From Mycobacterium neglectum (lineage in GTDB: Bacteria > Actinomycetota > Actinomycetes > Mycobacteriales > Mycobacteriaceae): DNA of 64,000 nt. The first letter of the stretch is position 1; the number at the start of each line of letters is the position of its first letter. Both the position numbers and the translations under genes were made by a program. The stretch is from the NCBI RefSeq assembly GCF_002591975.1, contig NZ_NVQE01000004.1, positions 1-64,000 of the forward strand, written 5' to 3'. Of the stretch, positions 44,392-56,377 are shown piece after piece. The notes under the pieces are model-generated. The model was not told the DNA's origin. It saw only the letters and a program-made list of their open reading frames with translations, and ran no database searches.

Positions 44392-45575
44392 TAGGCCGGT
44401 GGCGTCGTCGGCTCGGGAAGGCTCAGGTTCTTGCCGGTATCGGCGTCGAAGATCGTCAACTTCGATGTGTCGCAGGCCAGCTGAACCGTGTCACCCTGCT
44501 TGGCCACTGACTCGGCGGAAACCCTTGCCACGAACTCGTTTTCGCCGACGCCCGACTCGCTGGCCAACTCCGCAAGCTGGGCGGCCTGCGCGCCTGCCCC
44601 TTCGCTCTTGAAATGCAGATACTTGTCGGCGCCCAGCGACTCGACGAAGTCGACCGTCACGTCGAACGTGAACGCCCTTATCCGCGCATAGCCGTCCATC
44701 ACCGAGGCATCCTCGAGATGTTCGGGCCGGATGCCGACGATCAGATTGTTGGGGTTCTGATGCCCGGCGAGCAGGGCGTGGACTTCTTGCGTCAGCGTGA
44801 CCTCGCCGAACGGCAGGCGCACACCGACATCGGTAACGGTGGCCGGGAAGAAGTTCATCGCCGGAGATCCGATGAAACCCGCGACGAACAGGTTGGCCGG
44901 GCGGTTGTACAGCTCCTCGGGTGTGCCGATCTGCTGCACTTCCCCAGCAAGAAGGACCACCACGCGGTCCCCCAACGTCATGGCCTCGGTCTGGTCATGG
45001 GTGACGTAGACGGTGGTGGTGCCCAACTTGTCCTGCAGGCGCGCGATCTCCGAACGCATCTGCACGCGAAGTTTGGCATCGAGATTCGACAACGGCTCGT
45101 CCATGAGGAACGCCTTGGGGTTGCGCACGATCGCACGCCCCATGGCAACCCGCTGCCGTTGCCCGCCGGATAGCTGTGCGGGTTTGCGATCCAGCAGCGC
45201 GGTCAGATCAAGGACTTTCGCGGCCTCCTCGACCTTCTTAGTGATCTCGGCCTTGTTCATCTTGGCCAGGGTCAGCGGGAACGCGATGTTCTGGCGCACG
45301 GTCATATGCGGGTAGAGCGCGTAGGACTGGAACACCATCGCGATGTCACGGTCCTTCGGCGCCTTCTCGTTGACCCGTTCGCCACCGATGCTCAGCTCGC
45401 CGGAGGAAATGTCCTCGAGGCCGGCGATCATGTTGAGCGTGGTGGACTTTCCGCAGCCGGAGGGGCCGACCAGAATGATGAACTCCCCGTCGGCGATCGT
45501 GATCGAGAGATCCTTCACGGCCGCCGCGCCGTTGGGGTAACTCTTGGTTACCCGGTCCAACACAATTTCGGCCAT
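44391..45575 (-). CDS. sugC: Trehalose ABC transporter ATPase SugC
   Basis: This 394-residue ATPase of the MalK/UgpC type has Walker A GPSGCGKST, signature LSGGQRQRVAMGR, Walker B MDEPLSNLD and a C-terminal TOBE/OB domain used for regulation. Together with LpqY, SugA and SugB it recycles trehalose released during mycolate transfer. The ATG is 4 nt after the sugB stop, and the downstream SUFU-domain gene overlaps its stop by one base. Position and length match Rv1238. Confidence 0.96.
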   Translation of the reverse strand: MAEIVLDRVTKSYPNGAAAVKDLSITIADGEFIILVGPSGCGKSTTLNMIAGLEDISSGELSIGGERVNEKAPKDRDIAMVFQSYALYPHMTVRQNIAFPLTLAKMNKAEITKKVEEAAKVLDLTALLDRKPAQLSGGQRQRVAMGRAIVRNPKAFLMDEPLSNLDAKLRVQMRSEIARLQDKLGTTTVYVTHDQTEAMTLGDRVVVLLAGEVQQIGTPEELYNRPANLFVAGFIGSPAMNFFPATVTDVGVRLPFGEVTLTQEVHALLAGHQNPNNLIVGIRPEHLEDASVMDGYARIRAFTFDVTVDFVESLGADKYLHFKSEGAGAQAAQLAELASESGVGENEFVARVSAESVAKQGDTVQLACDTSKLTIFDADTGKNLSLPEPTTPPA

Positions 45576-45579
45576 GGAA

Positions 45580-46415
45580 CTACCCCTTCACCGCGCCGGA
45601 CGTGAGTCCGGCGACGATCCGTCGCTGGAAGATGAGAACAAAGATGATGATCGGGATGGTGATGACCATCGCGCCCGCGGCGATCGACCCGGTCGGTTCC
45701 TCGAATTGCGAACTGCCCGTGAAGTTGGCGATCGCCACCGGGGCCGTGATCGCCCGCTGAGTCGCCGTCAGTGACAACGCCAGCAGCAAGTCGTTCCACG
45801 CGAAGATGAACACCAGAATGGCCGCGGTGACGATGCCAGGGGCGGCCAACGGGGCGATCACCTTGCGGAATGCCTGCGCGGGTGTGGCGCCGTCCATCTT
45901 CGCCGCCTTCTCCAGATCCCAGGGGATCTCCTTGAAGAACGCCGACAGGGTGTAGATCGCCAGCGGCAGCGCGAAGGTGATGTAGGGGATGATCAGGCCG
46001 GGCCAGGTGTCGAACAACCCGAGCCTGCGCTCGATGTTGAAAAGTGGTGTCACCAGCGAGATCTGCGGGAACATCGCAATGAGCAACGCCACGCCGACCA
46101 GCAGCCGCTTACCCGGGAAGGCAAGCCGGGCCACCGCATATGCCGCCATTCCGCCGATCACCACGGCGATGACAGTGGTGACCAACCCGATTCCGATCGA
46201 GTTGATCAGCGCCGAGCTGAACGCGTCGCCGGAGAATATTCCCTTGTAGTTGTCGAAGGTGATCTGCGTCGGAATCAGCTTGCCGTCTTTGACGTTTGAC
46301 GTCGGCTTGAGCGACAGGCTCAGGATCCACAACACCGGTAACAACGCATAGGCGACGACGATGATGTTGATGACGGTCCAGCCGGTCGCCCGGCCTGCAC
46401 CGGCCCGTTCGGCCA

Positions 46416-46416
<1 letters not shown>
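45580..46416 (-). CDS. sugB: Trehalose ABC transporter permease SugB
   Basis: This 278-residue permease of the MalG type has six membrane helices and the coupling-helix EAA loop [19 protein letters not shown]. The ATG at 46416 shares one base with the sugA stop (TGATG). A longer open frame in the same register extends upstream but is antisense-frame read-through of sugA and is not used. It pairs with SugA in the inner membrane to import trehalose. Confidence 0.95.
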
Positions 46417-48979
<2,563 letters not shown>

Positions 48980-49504
48980 CTAGATCTTCAAGCGTGCCAG
49001 CAGATCCCGGCCACGCTCGGCGCTCTGCGGGTCGCACAGCACGTCGTAACGTCCGGCGACGAGTTGCATGGTCGAGCTGAAATCTCTTGTGCCGCGTGCC
49101 ATCGCATACGGAATCGCCGAGGTGATGAGGCCGAAGAACACACCAGCGACCAGACCGGTGATCAACGCCCCCCACGGGCTCGGACTGAAGAATCCGAGGA
49201 TCAGGCCGATGAACAGGCCAAGCCATGCGCCGGTGAGTACGCCACCACCGAGCACCTTGGGCCAGCTCAGCTTGCCGGTGACGCGTTCCACCTGCATCAG
49301 GTCGACGCCGACAATCGTCACGTGCTCGACCGGAAACTCCTGGTCCGATAGGTAGTCGACCGCGCGCTGCGCCTCGGCGTAGGTCGGATAGGACCCGATC
49401 GGCCAGCCCTTCGGGGGGGTCGGCAGTGCCGCAGGCCCGCGTCGGTTCGTCGGGGTGCCAGGTGTTGCGCCGGTCTGCTGTCCAGGCTGAAACGGGCTGG
49501 TCAT
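48980..49504 (-). CDS. General-stress-type membrane protein, Rv1234-like
   Basis: This 174-residue protein has a hydrophilic Pro/Thr-rich N-terminus, then a YflT/GsmA-like stress domain (YPTYAEAQRAVDYLSDQE, VEHVTIVGVDL) and two helices (LTGAWLGLFIGLILGFF and ALITGLVAGVFFGLITSAI). It matches Rv1234, which also sits just upstream of lpqY. A 237-nt gap with its own promoter separates it from lpqY, so it is probably not in the same transcript. Function unknown. Confidence 0.85.
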   Translation of the reverse strand: MTSPFQPGQQTGATPGTPTNRRGPAALPTPPKGWPIGSYPTYAEAQRAVDYLSDQEFPVEHVTIVGVDLMQVERVTGKLSWPKVLGGGVLTGAWLGLFIGLILGFFSPSPWGALITGLVAGVFFGLITSAIPYAMARGTRDFSSTMQLVAGRYDVLCDPQSAERGRDLLARLKI

Positions 49505-49611
49505 CGCTGCTCATTCTCCTCTATTGCGCGCCTGGTGTCCGCCATTTGTTCGGTCGGCGATCTCACCCAGATCAACGCCTGCGGCACCGCAAAGGTGCCC
49601 TGTATTTGCGC

Positions 49612-49617
49612 TAGGTT
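49612..49617 (+). promoter_or_regulatory. -10 box of a leaderless promoter for the DUF4190 gene
   Basis: TAGGTT ends 7 nt before the ATG at 49625, and no Shine-Dalgarno sequence is present. Confidence 0.4.
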
Positions 49618-49624
49618 GAACAGC

Positions 49625-50317
49625 ATGACAAATCCGGGCGAGGACGCTGGCCAAACGGCATCATCCGGCTCTGGCGAAGGCGCATCCGAGCCGACGTCGA
49701 CCAGCTATGAGGCCCCGCCGATCGAGCAGGCGACCGAGGCGGAGGGGCAAATTCACGATCAGCCCACGCAGGTCTACCAAACGCGGCCCGCCGAGCAGCC
49801 TGCGGCGCCGCCGGTCGAGCAGTCCGGGTACACGGCCCCGCCGGCGTACGACCCCACGCCCTACCAATCGCCGCCTTCGTACGATTCGGCTCCGGGCTAT
49901 CCGCCGGGCGGCTTCCCTCCTCCTGTCGACCAGTCCGGATATCCGCCGCCTCCGCCGTACAACGCGCCGCCTCCCGGCTTCGGCCCGCCGCCACCCGGCT
50001 TCGGTCCGCCCCCGCCGGGTTATGGGCCGCCTCCCGGTTTCGGCCCGCCGCCCGGTTATCCGGCGCCGGGCTACGCGGCCTACGGCCCGCCGGCGGAGAA
50101 GACCAACGCGATGGCGATCGGCTCGCTGGTGGCTTCCGTGGTCGGCATCTGCTGTGGCATCGGCTCGATCGTCGGCATCGTGCTCGGCATCGTGGCGATG
50201 AACCAGATCAAGCAGAGCGGCGAGAAGGGCCACGGCCTGGCGATCGCGGGCATAGTGGTCGGTGTGTTGTCATTGCTGCTCAACGTGGCCTGGACCATCG
50301 GCGTCATGAGTAGTTGA
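49625..50317 (+). CDS. Proline-rich DUF4190 membrane protein, Rv1233c-like
   Basis: This 230-residue protein has a long Pro/Gly/Tyr-rich N-terminus with repeated GFGPPPPGFGPPPPGYG-like units (about residues 115-150), followed by a DUF4190 domain with two helices (AIGSLVASVVGICCGIGSIV and LAIAGIVVGVLSLLLNVAW). The low-complexity segment is probably extended and may bind other envelope or divisome proteins; no function is established. The ATG at 49625 is supported by the -10 box 7 nt upstream. A smaller paralogue follows after 21 nt. Confidence 0.85.
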   Translation: MTNPGEDAGQTASSGSGEGASEPTSTSYEAPPIEQATEAEGQIHDQPTQVYQTRPAEQPAAPPVEQSGYTAPPAYDPTPYQSPPSYDSAPGYPPGGFPPPVDQSGYPPPPPYNAPPPGFGPPPPGFGPPPPGYGPPPGFGPPPGYPAPGYAAYGPPAEKTNAMAIGSLVASVVGICCGIGSIVGIVLGIVAMNQIKQSGEKGHGLAIAGIVVGVLSLLLNVAWTIGVMSS

Positions 50318-50338
50318 TCGGCGAACGCCGCCGACCAG

Positions 50339-50764
50339 ATGAGCACCAGCGACCCGGACCGTCCAGCGCAGCAGCCGCACCCGTCCGGCGCCGTCGAGTA
50401 CCCGGCGCTCGAGAATCCGAATCCCTATGTGCCCGTTGGCTATCCCGCCGGCGTCGGATTTCCCCCACTGCCGGGTTATTACCCGACCTACGACCCGTAT
50501 CGGGCGGTCAAGCCGCCGGGCACGAACGGCAACGCGATCGCTGCGCTCGTCAGTGCCATCGGCGGCCTGCTGTGCTGCGGTCCATTGGGGATCGTCGGGC
50601 TCGTATTCGGCGTCATTGCGATTCGCGAGACCAAACGCACGGGACAGGACGGTTATGGTCTGGCGCTGGCCGGTGCGATCATCGGCGGCCTTGCACTCGC
50701 GGGCACGGTGATGGTCGTGGTGCTCTACCTCGCGCTCATGGTCAGCGGTTGGCAGTTGGTCTGA
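50339..50764 (+). CDS. Second, shorter DUF4190 membrane protein
   Basis: This 141-residue protein has a shorter Pro/Tyr-rich N-terminus and the same two-helix DUF4190 domain (NAIAALVSAIGGLLCCGPLG and GLALAGAIIGGLALAGTVMV, with the conserved IAIRETKRTGQDGYGLA hinge). It is a tandem paralogue of the gene 21 nt upstream and probably shares its transcript. The 3' end overlaps the convergent CitE-like gene by 23 nt. Confidence 0.85.
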   Translation: MSTSDPDRPAQQPHPSGAVEYPALENPNPYVPVGYPAGVGFPPLPGYYPTYDPYRAVKPPGTNGNAIAALVSAIGGLLCCGPLGIVGLVFGVIAIRETKRTGQDGYGLALAGAIIGGLALAGTVMVVVLYLALMVSGWQLV

Positions 50765-51725
50765 CGCGCTCGACCGGTGGCTGGAACGGCTCGCCTTTGC
50801 GCTCCATCCCTGCGGCGCGCCCCTTGCCCGCGATCACCAGCGCCATCTTGCGGCTCGCTTCGTCGATCATCTCGTCGCCCAGCATCACCGCGCCACGAGC
50901 CCCGCCTGCGCGCGAGGTGTGCCACTCGTAGGCCTCCAGAATCAGCTCGGCGTGGTCGTAGGCCTCCTGACGCGGGCTGAAGATCTCGTTGCCCGCCGCG
51001 ATCTGGTCGGGGTGCAACACCCATTTGCCGTCGTAGCCAAGCGCAGCGGATCGGCCGGCGATCCGGCGGAAGCCGTCAACGTCGCGCACCTTCAGGTACG
51101 GACCATCGATTGCGAGGATGCCGCGTGTGCGGGCAGCGATGAGGATGCGCATCAGCACGTGGTGGTGGGCATCGCCGACGTCGTAGCCCTCGGGTTGTTC
51201 GCCGACCTCCAACGTGCGCATGTTCAGGCTCGCCGCCATGTCGGCGGGGCCGAGAACCAGCGCCTGCATCCGAGGACCCGAGGCGATCGCGTCGATGTTG
51301 GTCAGGCCCTGCGCATTCTCGATCTGCGCCTCAATACCGATGCGGCCCAACGGAAGTCCGTGAGTCACTTCGAGTTGGCTCAGCAGGAGGTCAAGGGCGT
51401 GAATGTGGGCGACGTCGGTCACCTTCGGCAGCACCACGATATCCAGCGACGCCCCAGCGGCCGACACGACGTCGATGATGTCAGCATGGGTCCACGGCGT
51501 GGTCCAGTCGTTGACCCGAACTCCGCGCAACTGCCCGGCCCACCCTGACGCGGCCAACGCGGCGGCCACTTGAGCGCGCGCCTCGGCTTTGGCGTCGGGC
51601 GCGACCGCATCTTCGAGATCGAGAAAGACCTCATCGGCGTTCAGGTTCTTTGCCTTGTCGATCATCTTCGCGCTGCTGCCGGGAACCGAAAGTATCGTTC
51701 GGCGGGGTCGATAGCGGTTTTCCAC
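50742..51725 (-). CDS. CitE-like CoA-ester lyase (HpcH/HpaI family)
   Basis: This 327-residue TIM-barrel protein resembles citrate lyase beta-subunit-like proteins and malyl/citramalyl-CoA lyases. Visible are RTILSVPGSSAKMIDKA, DEVFLDLEDAVAPDAKAEAR with the metal-binding acids, GIEAQIENAQGLTN and LGPADMAASLNM. It is solitary, without CitD or CitF, so a CoA-ester lyase role is likelier than citrate lyase. A GTG at 51725 is preferred; an ATG at 51752 would overlap the divergent gene's start as CATG. It is not in the M. tuberculosis order here as I recall it. Confidence 0.87.
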   Translation of the reverse strand: MENRYRPRRTILSVPGSSAKMIDKAKNLNADEVFLDLEDAVAPDAKAEARAQVAAALAASGWAGQLRGVRVNDWTTPWTHADIIDVVSAAGASLDIVVLPKVTDVAHIHALDLLLSQLEVTHGLPLGRIGIEAQIENAQGLTNIDAIASGPRMQALVLGPADMAASLNMRTLEVGEQPEGYDVGDAHHHVLMRILIAARTRGILAIDGPYLKVRDVDGFRRIAGRSAALGYDGKWVLHPDQIAAGNEIFSPRQEAYDHAELILEAYEWHTSRAGGARGAVMLGDEMIDEASRKMALVIAGKGRAAGMERKGEPFQPPVERVRPTANR

Positions 51726-51750
51726 AACCACACTCTTTACCCTTCTAGGC

Positions 51751-53046
51751 ATGGCGGCGGTGAACAGGGTCTATGCGGCCCGACTCGTGGGGATGGTGGT
51801 GCTGGGGCCAGACGGGGAATCCCTCGGCCGCGTCCGCGACGTGGTGATCAGCATCAGCATCGTGCGCCAACAGCCGCGCGTGCTCGGCCTGGTCGTCGAA
51901 TTGCTCACGCGCCGAAGGATTTTCGTGCCGATCCTGCGGGTGACGGCCATCGATCCCGGCGCTGTGACGCTGGCGACCGGCAGCGTGTCGCTGCGCAAGT
52001 TCACTCAACGCCCGGGTGAGGTGCTCGTGCTCGGCCAGGTGGTCGAGACGCAGGTCAGGGTCGACGATCCCGACCAGGAGCAGTTGTCCGGCGTCGACAT
52101 GCACGTGGTCGATCTGGGCATCGAACCGACCCGCACACGCGACTGGATGGTGACCAAGGTGGCGGTGCGGGCTGCGCGGCGCCTCGGCCGCCGCGGCAAC
52201 GTACAGATCGTGGACTGGCAGCACGTCCAGGGCCTGACCCCGTCGGGCCTGGCGATGCCCGACCAGGGGGTGGCACAGCTGCTGGAACAGTTCGTCGGGC
52301 AGCGGGCGGTCGAGGTGGCCGAGGCCATTCGCGAGCTGCCGGACAAGCGCCGCTACGAGGTGGTCAACGCGCTCGACGACGAGCGGCTGGCCGACGTGCT
52401 GCAGGAACTCCCAGAAGACCAGCAGGCCAACATGCTCAGGCAGCTGCCTGCCGAGCGCGCGGGCGATGTGCTCGAGGCCATGGATCCCGACGACGCCGCC
52501 GACCTGCTGGGTTCGATGACCCCACTCGACGCCGAGCAGTTCCTGCGGCGAATGGATCCCGAGGATTCCGAGGACGTGCGCCGCCTGCTCTCGCACTCCC
52601 CCGACACCGCGGGCGGCTTGATGACCTCCGAACCGGTCGTGCTGGCCCCAGACACCACGGTCGCCGAGGCCCTGGCCCGGGTCCGTGACCCCGACCTGAC
52701 CCCGGCGCTGGCATCTCTGGTGTTCGTGACGCGCCCACCGACGGCCACCCCCACCGGCCACTACCTGGGCTGCGTGCACCTGCAGCGGCTCTTGCGTGAA
52801 CCCCCCGCGTCGCTGGTCAGCGGCATCATCGACACCGACCTGCCCAATCTGGGACCTGAGGACTCACTGTCCGCGGTGACGCGGTATTTCGCCGCCTACA
52901 ACCTGGTGTGCGGTCCGGTCGTCGACGAGGAGAGCCACCTGCTCGGCGCGGTGTCGGTCGACGATGTGCTCGACCATCTGCTGCCCCATGATTGGCGCGA
53001 ACGCGAAGAGCCAGAGCTGTTCACCTCCAGCGAGGGTGCGTCATGA
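51751..53046 (+). CDS. Soluble MgtE-N/CBS protein with PRC-barrel, Rv1232c-like
   Basis: This 431-residue protein has an N-terminal PRC-barrel-like segment (residues 8-110, with LVGMVVLGPDGESLGRVRD), a MgtE N-terminal superhelix (about 170-280, with LQELPEDQQANMLRQLP and LEAMDPDDAADLLGSM), and a pair of CBS domains (about 285-420). The membrane domain of MgtE Mg2+ channels is absent and no helix is seen, so it looks like a stand-alone Mg2+- or nucleotide-sensing module. Its stop overlaps the start of a DUF1003 membrane protein by 4 nt, and a partnership is plausible. Confidence 0.88.
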   Translation: MAAVNRVYAARLVGMVVLGPDGESLGRVRDVVISISIVRQQPRVLGLVVELLTRRRIFVPILRVTAIDPGAVTLATGSVSLRKFTQRPGEVLVLGQVVETQVRVDDPDQEQLSGVDMHVVDLGIEPTRTRDWMVTKVAVRAARRLGRRGNVQIVDWQHVQGLTPSGLAMPDQGVAQLLEQFVGQRAVEVAEAIRELPDKRRYEVVNALDDERLADVLQELPEDQQANMLRQLPAERAGDVLEAMDPDDAADLLGSMTPLDAEQFLRRMDPEDSEDVRRLLSHSPDTAGGLMTSEPVVLAPDTTVAEALARVRDPDLTPALASLVFVTRPPTATPTGHYLGCVHLQRLLREPPASLVSGIIDTDLPNLGPEDSLSAVTRYFAAYNLVCGPVVDEESHLLGAVSVDDVLDHLLPHDWREREEPELFTSSEGAS

Positions 53047-53594
53047 GTGACCTGACGGCACGCCAGCGCCTGGACACCCCGCGGGTCTCGCGTCGCCGGT
53101 TCGCGCCCAACGTGGACGCCGAGGCCGTCGGCAAGTTCTCGGAGTCGATTGCGCGCTTCCTCGGCACTGGCCGGTACCTGGCCTGGCAGACCATCATGGT
53201 GATCGTCTGGATCATCCTGAATCTGTTTGCCGTGAGCCTGCAGTGGGATCCGTATCCGTTCATCTTGCTCAATCTCGCCTTTTCCACGCAGGCGGCGTAT
53301 GCGGCGCCGCTGATTTTGCTAGCCCAGAATCGCCAGGAGAACCGGGACAGGGTGTCTCTCGACGAGGACCGGCGACGAGCAGAACAGACCAAGGCCGACA
53401 CCGAGTATCTGGCCCGTGAGCTGGCCGCATTGCGGTTGGCGGTCGGCGAGGTGGCGACCCGCGACTACCTGCGGCGTGAACTCGAGGAAATCCATGAGCT
53501 GCTCAATCGGCTGCAGCCGCCAACGGGGTCCGATAAGCGCGACGGTGGCGGTAAAGCAGAGCAGAATGAGCGCCGCTCCAAAAAGCCGAGTTGA
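53043..53594 (+). CDS. DUF1003 membrane protein, Rv1231c-like
   Basis: This 183-residue protein has two membrane helices (YLAWQTIMVIVWIILNLFAV and PFILLNLAFSTQAAYAAPLI) and a C-terminal coiled coil rich in Arg, Glu and Lys, which is the DUF1003 layout. The ATG at 53043 overlaps the upstream MgtE-N/CBS gene by 4 nt (ATGA), so the two are translationally coupled. Function is unknown; the pairing with a soluble MgtE-like sensor suggests a membrane partner. Confidence 0.88.
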   Translation: MSDLTARQRLDTPRVSRRRFAPNVDAEAVGKFSESIARFLGTGRYLAWQTIMVIVWIILNLFAVSLQWDPYPFILLNLAFSTQAAYAAPLILLAQNRQENRDRVSLDEDRRRAEQTKADTEYLARELAALRLAVGEVATRDYLRRELEEIHELLNRLQPPTGSDKRDGGGKAEQNERRSKKPS

Positions 53595-53692
53595 ATTGCC
53601 TTGATATCAGCTGGAGCCATTGCTGTAACACGCGCGGAATCGACTAGGTATGGTGACTTGGTTCACAACCACGACAGACCAAGGACGGTCGA

Positions 53693-55201
53693 GTGCACAT
53701 AGGGGGAGGCGCCGCCCTCAAGGCAGCGCGACGCCACGCCGGGCGGGTCGCGCACAGCGTCACCGGCGCTGTTTCTCGCGTGCGCGCTGCTGATATCCGG
53801 GGCACCCTGCGACCGTCTGGCGTCCGGGGGGCCCTTACGCCTGCTCGTGCCCGCGCCGCCTCCGGATTCGCAGTCATCGTGCCGATCATTCTGGTGGGGG
53901 CGGTCGGCGGATCGGTGCAACCGAGCTCGCCGGTCCGCGACTCCGCGGTGATGCCCCTGGCCGCTGTCGAGTCGGCCTCGGCCGACCGTGCAGGCGCCAC
54001 TGTCGTCGCGGTCACCAAGACCCCGACCGACTTTCACTTCGCCGGATCCTCGGCCTCGTCTCCCGCGCCTGCGATGGTCGTCAATGCTCCTGGCACACTT
54101 CGCATTCCGGCGATGGCGCTGTCGGCGTACCGCAACGCTGAACGGATGATGGCGGTGGCGACCCCCGGCTGCGGTGTCAGCTGGAACCTGCTGGCCGGTA
54201 TCGGACGTATCGAATCGATGCACGCCTACGGCGGCGCCACCGACTCTCGCGGTACCGCCGTGCGGCCGATCTACGGGCCGGCGCTGGACGGGACGCTGCC
54301 CGGCAACGAGGTAATCGTCCAGAACCGCACAGCCGACCGCGTCACCTACGCCCGCGCGATGGGCCCAATGCAGTTCCTGCCCGGCACCTGGTCTCGCTAC
54401 GCATCCGACGGTGACGGCGACGGCAAGGCCGAGGTGCAGAACCTGTTCGACTCGACCCTGGCTGCAGCACGCTATCTGTGCAGCGGCGGGATGAACCTGC
54501 GCGACCAGTCCCACGTGATGTCCGCGATTCTGCGCTACAACAACTCGGTGGCCTATGCCCGCAACGTGTTGGGCTGGGCCGCCGCGTACGCCACCGGCGT
54601 CGTGCCCGTCGACCTGCCGCCGATCACCGGCGCGGTCCCCGTGCTCGGCGACGACAACGGTCCCACGCATCTCAATGAATACCAGGGCCTCGGGCCGGGG
54701 CTGCCGCTCAACGCGCTCGGATTGCCCGCCAACGATCCGCTGGCGCTGATGCCGATGCTCGCCCGCAGCGACGTCGCCAGCCAGCTCCCCGGATTCGTGC
54801 CCGGCCAGCGTCTCGGTCCGCTGCCTGGACCCGCACCGGGCCCCCTGGCAGCTCCGCCGACGCAGACCCAACCGCAACCGTGGGTGCCACCGTGGATGCA
54901 GCCGCCGCCGAAGCCGGCGCCGGAGTGCGCGGTGTTCTGCATCAGGGACCAGCCCGCACCATTGCAGGCCGCGCTGGGCGAACCGCCCGCTGCGCAACCG
55001 ATGCTGCCGCCGGGAATGGCACCGCCACCCGGTCCGATCGGTCCGCTGGCGCCTCCCCCCGGTCCCGCTCCGATGGCACCTGCCCCCGGCCCGTTGGCAG
55101 CGCCACCCGGCCCGGTGGCACCGCAGGGCGCGCCGCCCGGACCACCGCCAGGTCCCGCTGAAGCACCGCTGCCCGGCCCTCCGCCAGGACCGGCCGGTTA
55201 G
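53693..55201 (+). CDS. MltB-like lytic transglycosylase, Rv1230c-like
   Basis: This 502-residue secreted protein has an N-terminal membrane anchor (GFAVIVPIILVGAVGGS at about residues 58-74) and a lytic transglycosylase SLT_2 domain (about 140-310). The catalytic Glu is in GIGRIESMHAYGG, and AMGPMQFLPGTWSRYASDG and ILRYNNSVAYARNVL are further family blocks. The last 180 residues are a Pro/Gly-rich tail with a single Cys-containing segment (ECAVFCIRDQ). It cleaves peptidoglycan between N-acetylmuramic acid and N-acetylglucosamine. The start is a GTG at 53693. Confidence 0.9.
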   Translation: MHIGGGAALKAARRHAGRVAHSVTGAVSRVRAADIRGTLRPSGVRGALTPARARAASGFAVIVPIILVGAVGGSVQPSSPVRDSAVMPLAAVESASADRAGATVVAVTKTPTDFHFAGSSASSPAPAMVVNAPGTLRIPAMALSAYRNAERMMAVATPGCGVSWNLLAGIGRIESMHAYGGATDSRGTAVRPIYGPALDGTLPGNEVIVQNRTADRVTYARAMGPMQFLPGTWSRYASDGDGDGKAEVQNLFDSTLAAARYLCSGGMNLRDQSHVMSAILRYNNSVAYARNVLGWAAAYATGVVPVDLPPITGAVPVLGDDNGPTHLNEYQGLGPGLPLNALGLPANDPLALMPMLARSDVASQLPGFVPGQRLGPLPGPAPGPLAAPPTQTQPQPWVPPWMQPPPKPAPECAVFCIRDQPAPLQAALGEPPAAQPMLPPGMAPPPGPIGPLAPPPGPAPMAPAPGPLAAPPGPVAPQGAPPGPPPGPAEAPLPGPPPGPAG

Positions 55202-55231
55202 GACGCCCGCCGAGTCCGCCTAGACTCGACG

Positions 55232-56377
55232 GTGATGTCCTCTAATTCCCCTGACCTGGAGTCCGCGGTCCGTTCCGGGCTGACGAAGGTGATCGACCCC
55301 GAGTTGCGGCGACCGATCACCGAACTCGGCATGGTGAAGAACGTCACCATCGAGCCCGACGGCGGTGTACACGTCGAGGTGTACCTCACCACCGCGGCGT
55401 GCCCGAAGAAGAGCGAGATCTCCGAGCGCGTCAGCCAGGCGGTCGCCGACGTTCCGGGCACCGGCGCAGTCAAGGTGACCCTCGACGTGATGAGCGACGA
55501 CCAACGCACCGAACTCCGCAAGCAGCTGCGTGGCGATTCCCGCGAACCCGTCATTCCGTTCGCCCAGCCCGGCTCCCTGACCCGGGTATACGCCGTGGCA
55601 TCAGGCAAGGGCGGCGTCGGCAAGTCCAGCGTCACCGTCAACCTGGCTGCGGCGATGGCCGCGCGCGGGCTGTCGGTCGGCGTGCTCGACGCCGACATCT
55701 ACGGGCATTCGGTACCGCGGATGATGGGCACTACCGATCGACCCACCCAGGTCGAGTCGATGATCCTGCCACCCGTCGCACACGACGTCCGGGTCATCTC
55801 GATCTCGATGTTCACCCAGGGCAACACCCCCGTCGTCTGGCGCGGACCGATGCTGCACCGTGCGCTGCAGCAGTTCCTTGCCGACGTCTACTGGGGGGAT
55901 CTGGACATCCTGCTATTGGATCTGCCGCCGGGTACCGGAGACATTGCGATCTCGGTCGCACAGCTGATCCCGGGTGCGGAGATCCTGGTGGTGACGACGC
56001 CTCAGCTGGCGGCTGCCGAGGTGGCCGAGCGGGCCGGTGCGATCGCGCTGCAGACTCGTCAGCGCATCGTCGGCGTCGTGGAGAACATGTCCGGGTTGCT
56101 GCTGCCCGACGGCACGACCATGCAGATCTTCGGCGAGGGCGGCGGCAAGCAGGTCGCCGAGAGCCTGTCCCGCTCGGTCGGCGCCGACGTGCCACTGCTC
56201 GGCCAGGTTCCGCTCGACCCTGCGCTGGTGACCGCAGGCGACGCCGGGGTGCCATTGGTGCTGTCGGCACCGGATTCGGTGGCGGGCAAGGAGTTGCGCA
56301 GTATCGCCGACGCCCTGTTGAGCCGTAAGCGCGGACTGGCGGGTATGTCGCTGGGCCTGGACCCCGCGGGCCGTTAG
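55232..56377 (+). CDS. mrp: Mrp/NBP35 family iron-sulfur carrier ATPase
   Basis: This 381-residue protein matches Rv1229c. An N-terminal MIP18-like domain (residues 8-95, with [13 protein letters not shown]) precedes a P-loop ATPase with deviant Walker [24 protein letters not shown] and [11 protein letters not shown]. Mrp proteins carry iron-sulfur clusters to target enzymes. The CxxC that usually follows VENMS is replaced by LLLPDG, a feature also of the mycobacterial orthologue as I recall it. GTG 55232 and ATG 55235 are both possible starts. The stop overlaps that of tatB by 3-4 nt. Confidence 0.95.
   Translation: MMSSNSPDLESAVRSGLTKVIDPELRRPITELGMVKNVTIEPDGGVHVEVYLTTAACPKKSEISERVSQAVADVPGTGAVKVTLDVMSDDQRTELRKQLRGDSREPVIPFAQPGSLTRVYAVASGKGGVGKSSVTVNLAAAMAARGLSVGVLDADIYGHSVPRMMGTTDRPTQVESMILPPVAHDVRVISISMFTQGNTPVVWRGPMLHRALQQFLADVYWGDLDILLLDLPPGTGDIAISVAQLIPGAEILVVTTPQLAAAEVAERAGAIALQTRQRIVGVVENMSGLLLPDGTTMQIFGEGGGKQVAESLSRSVGADVPLLGQVPLDPALVTAGDAGVPLVLSAPDSVAGKELRSIADALLSRKRGLAGMSLGLDPAGR

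Noticed and set aside
49970..50085. Repeated motif considered as a possible CRISPR or tandem repeat array
   Set aside because: It is in-frame coding for proline/glycine-rich PPPGFG units, with no spacers of unique sequence.
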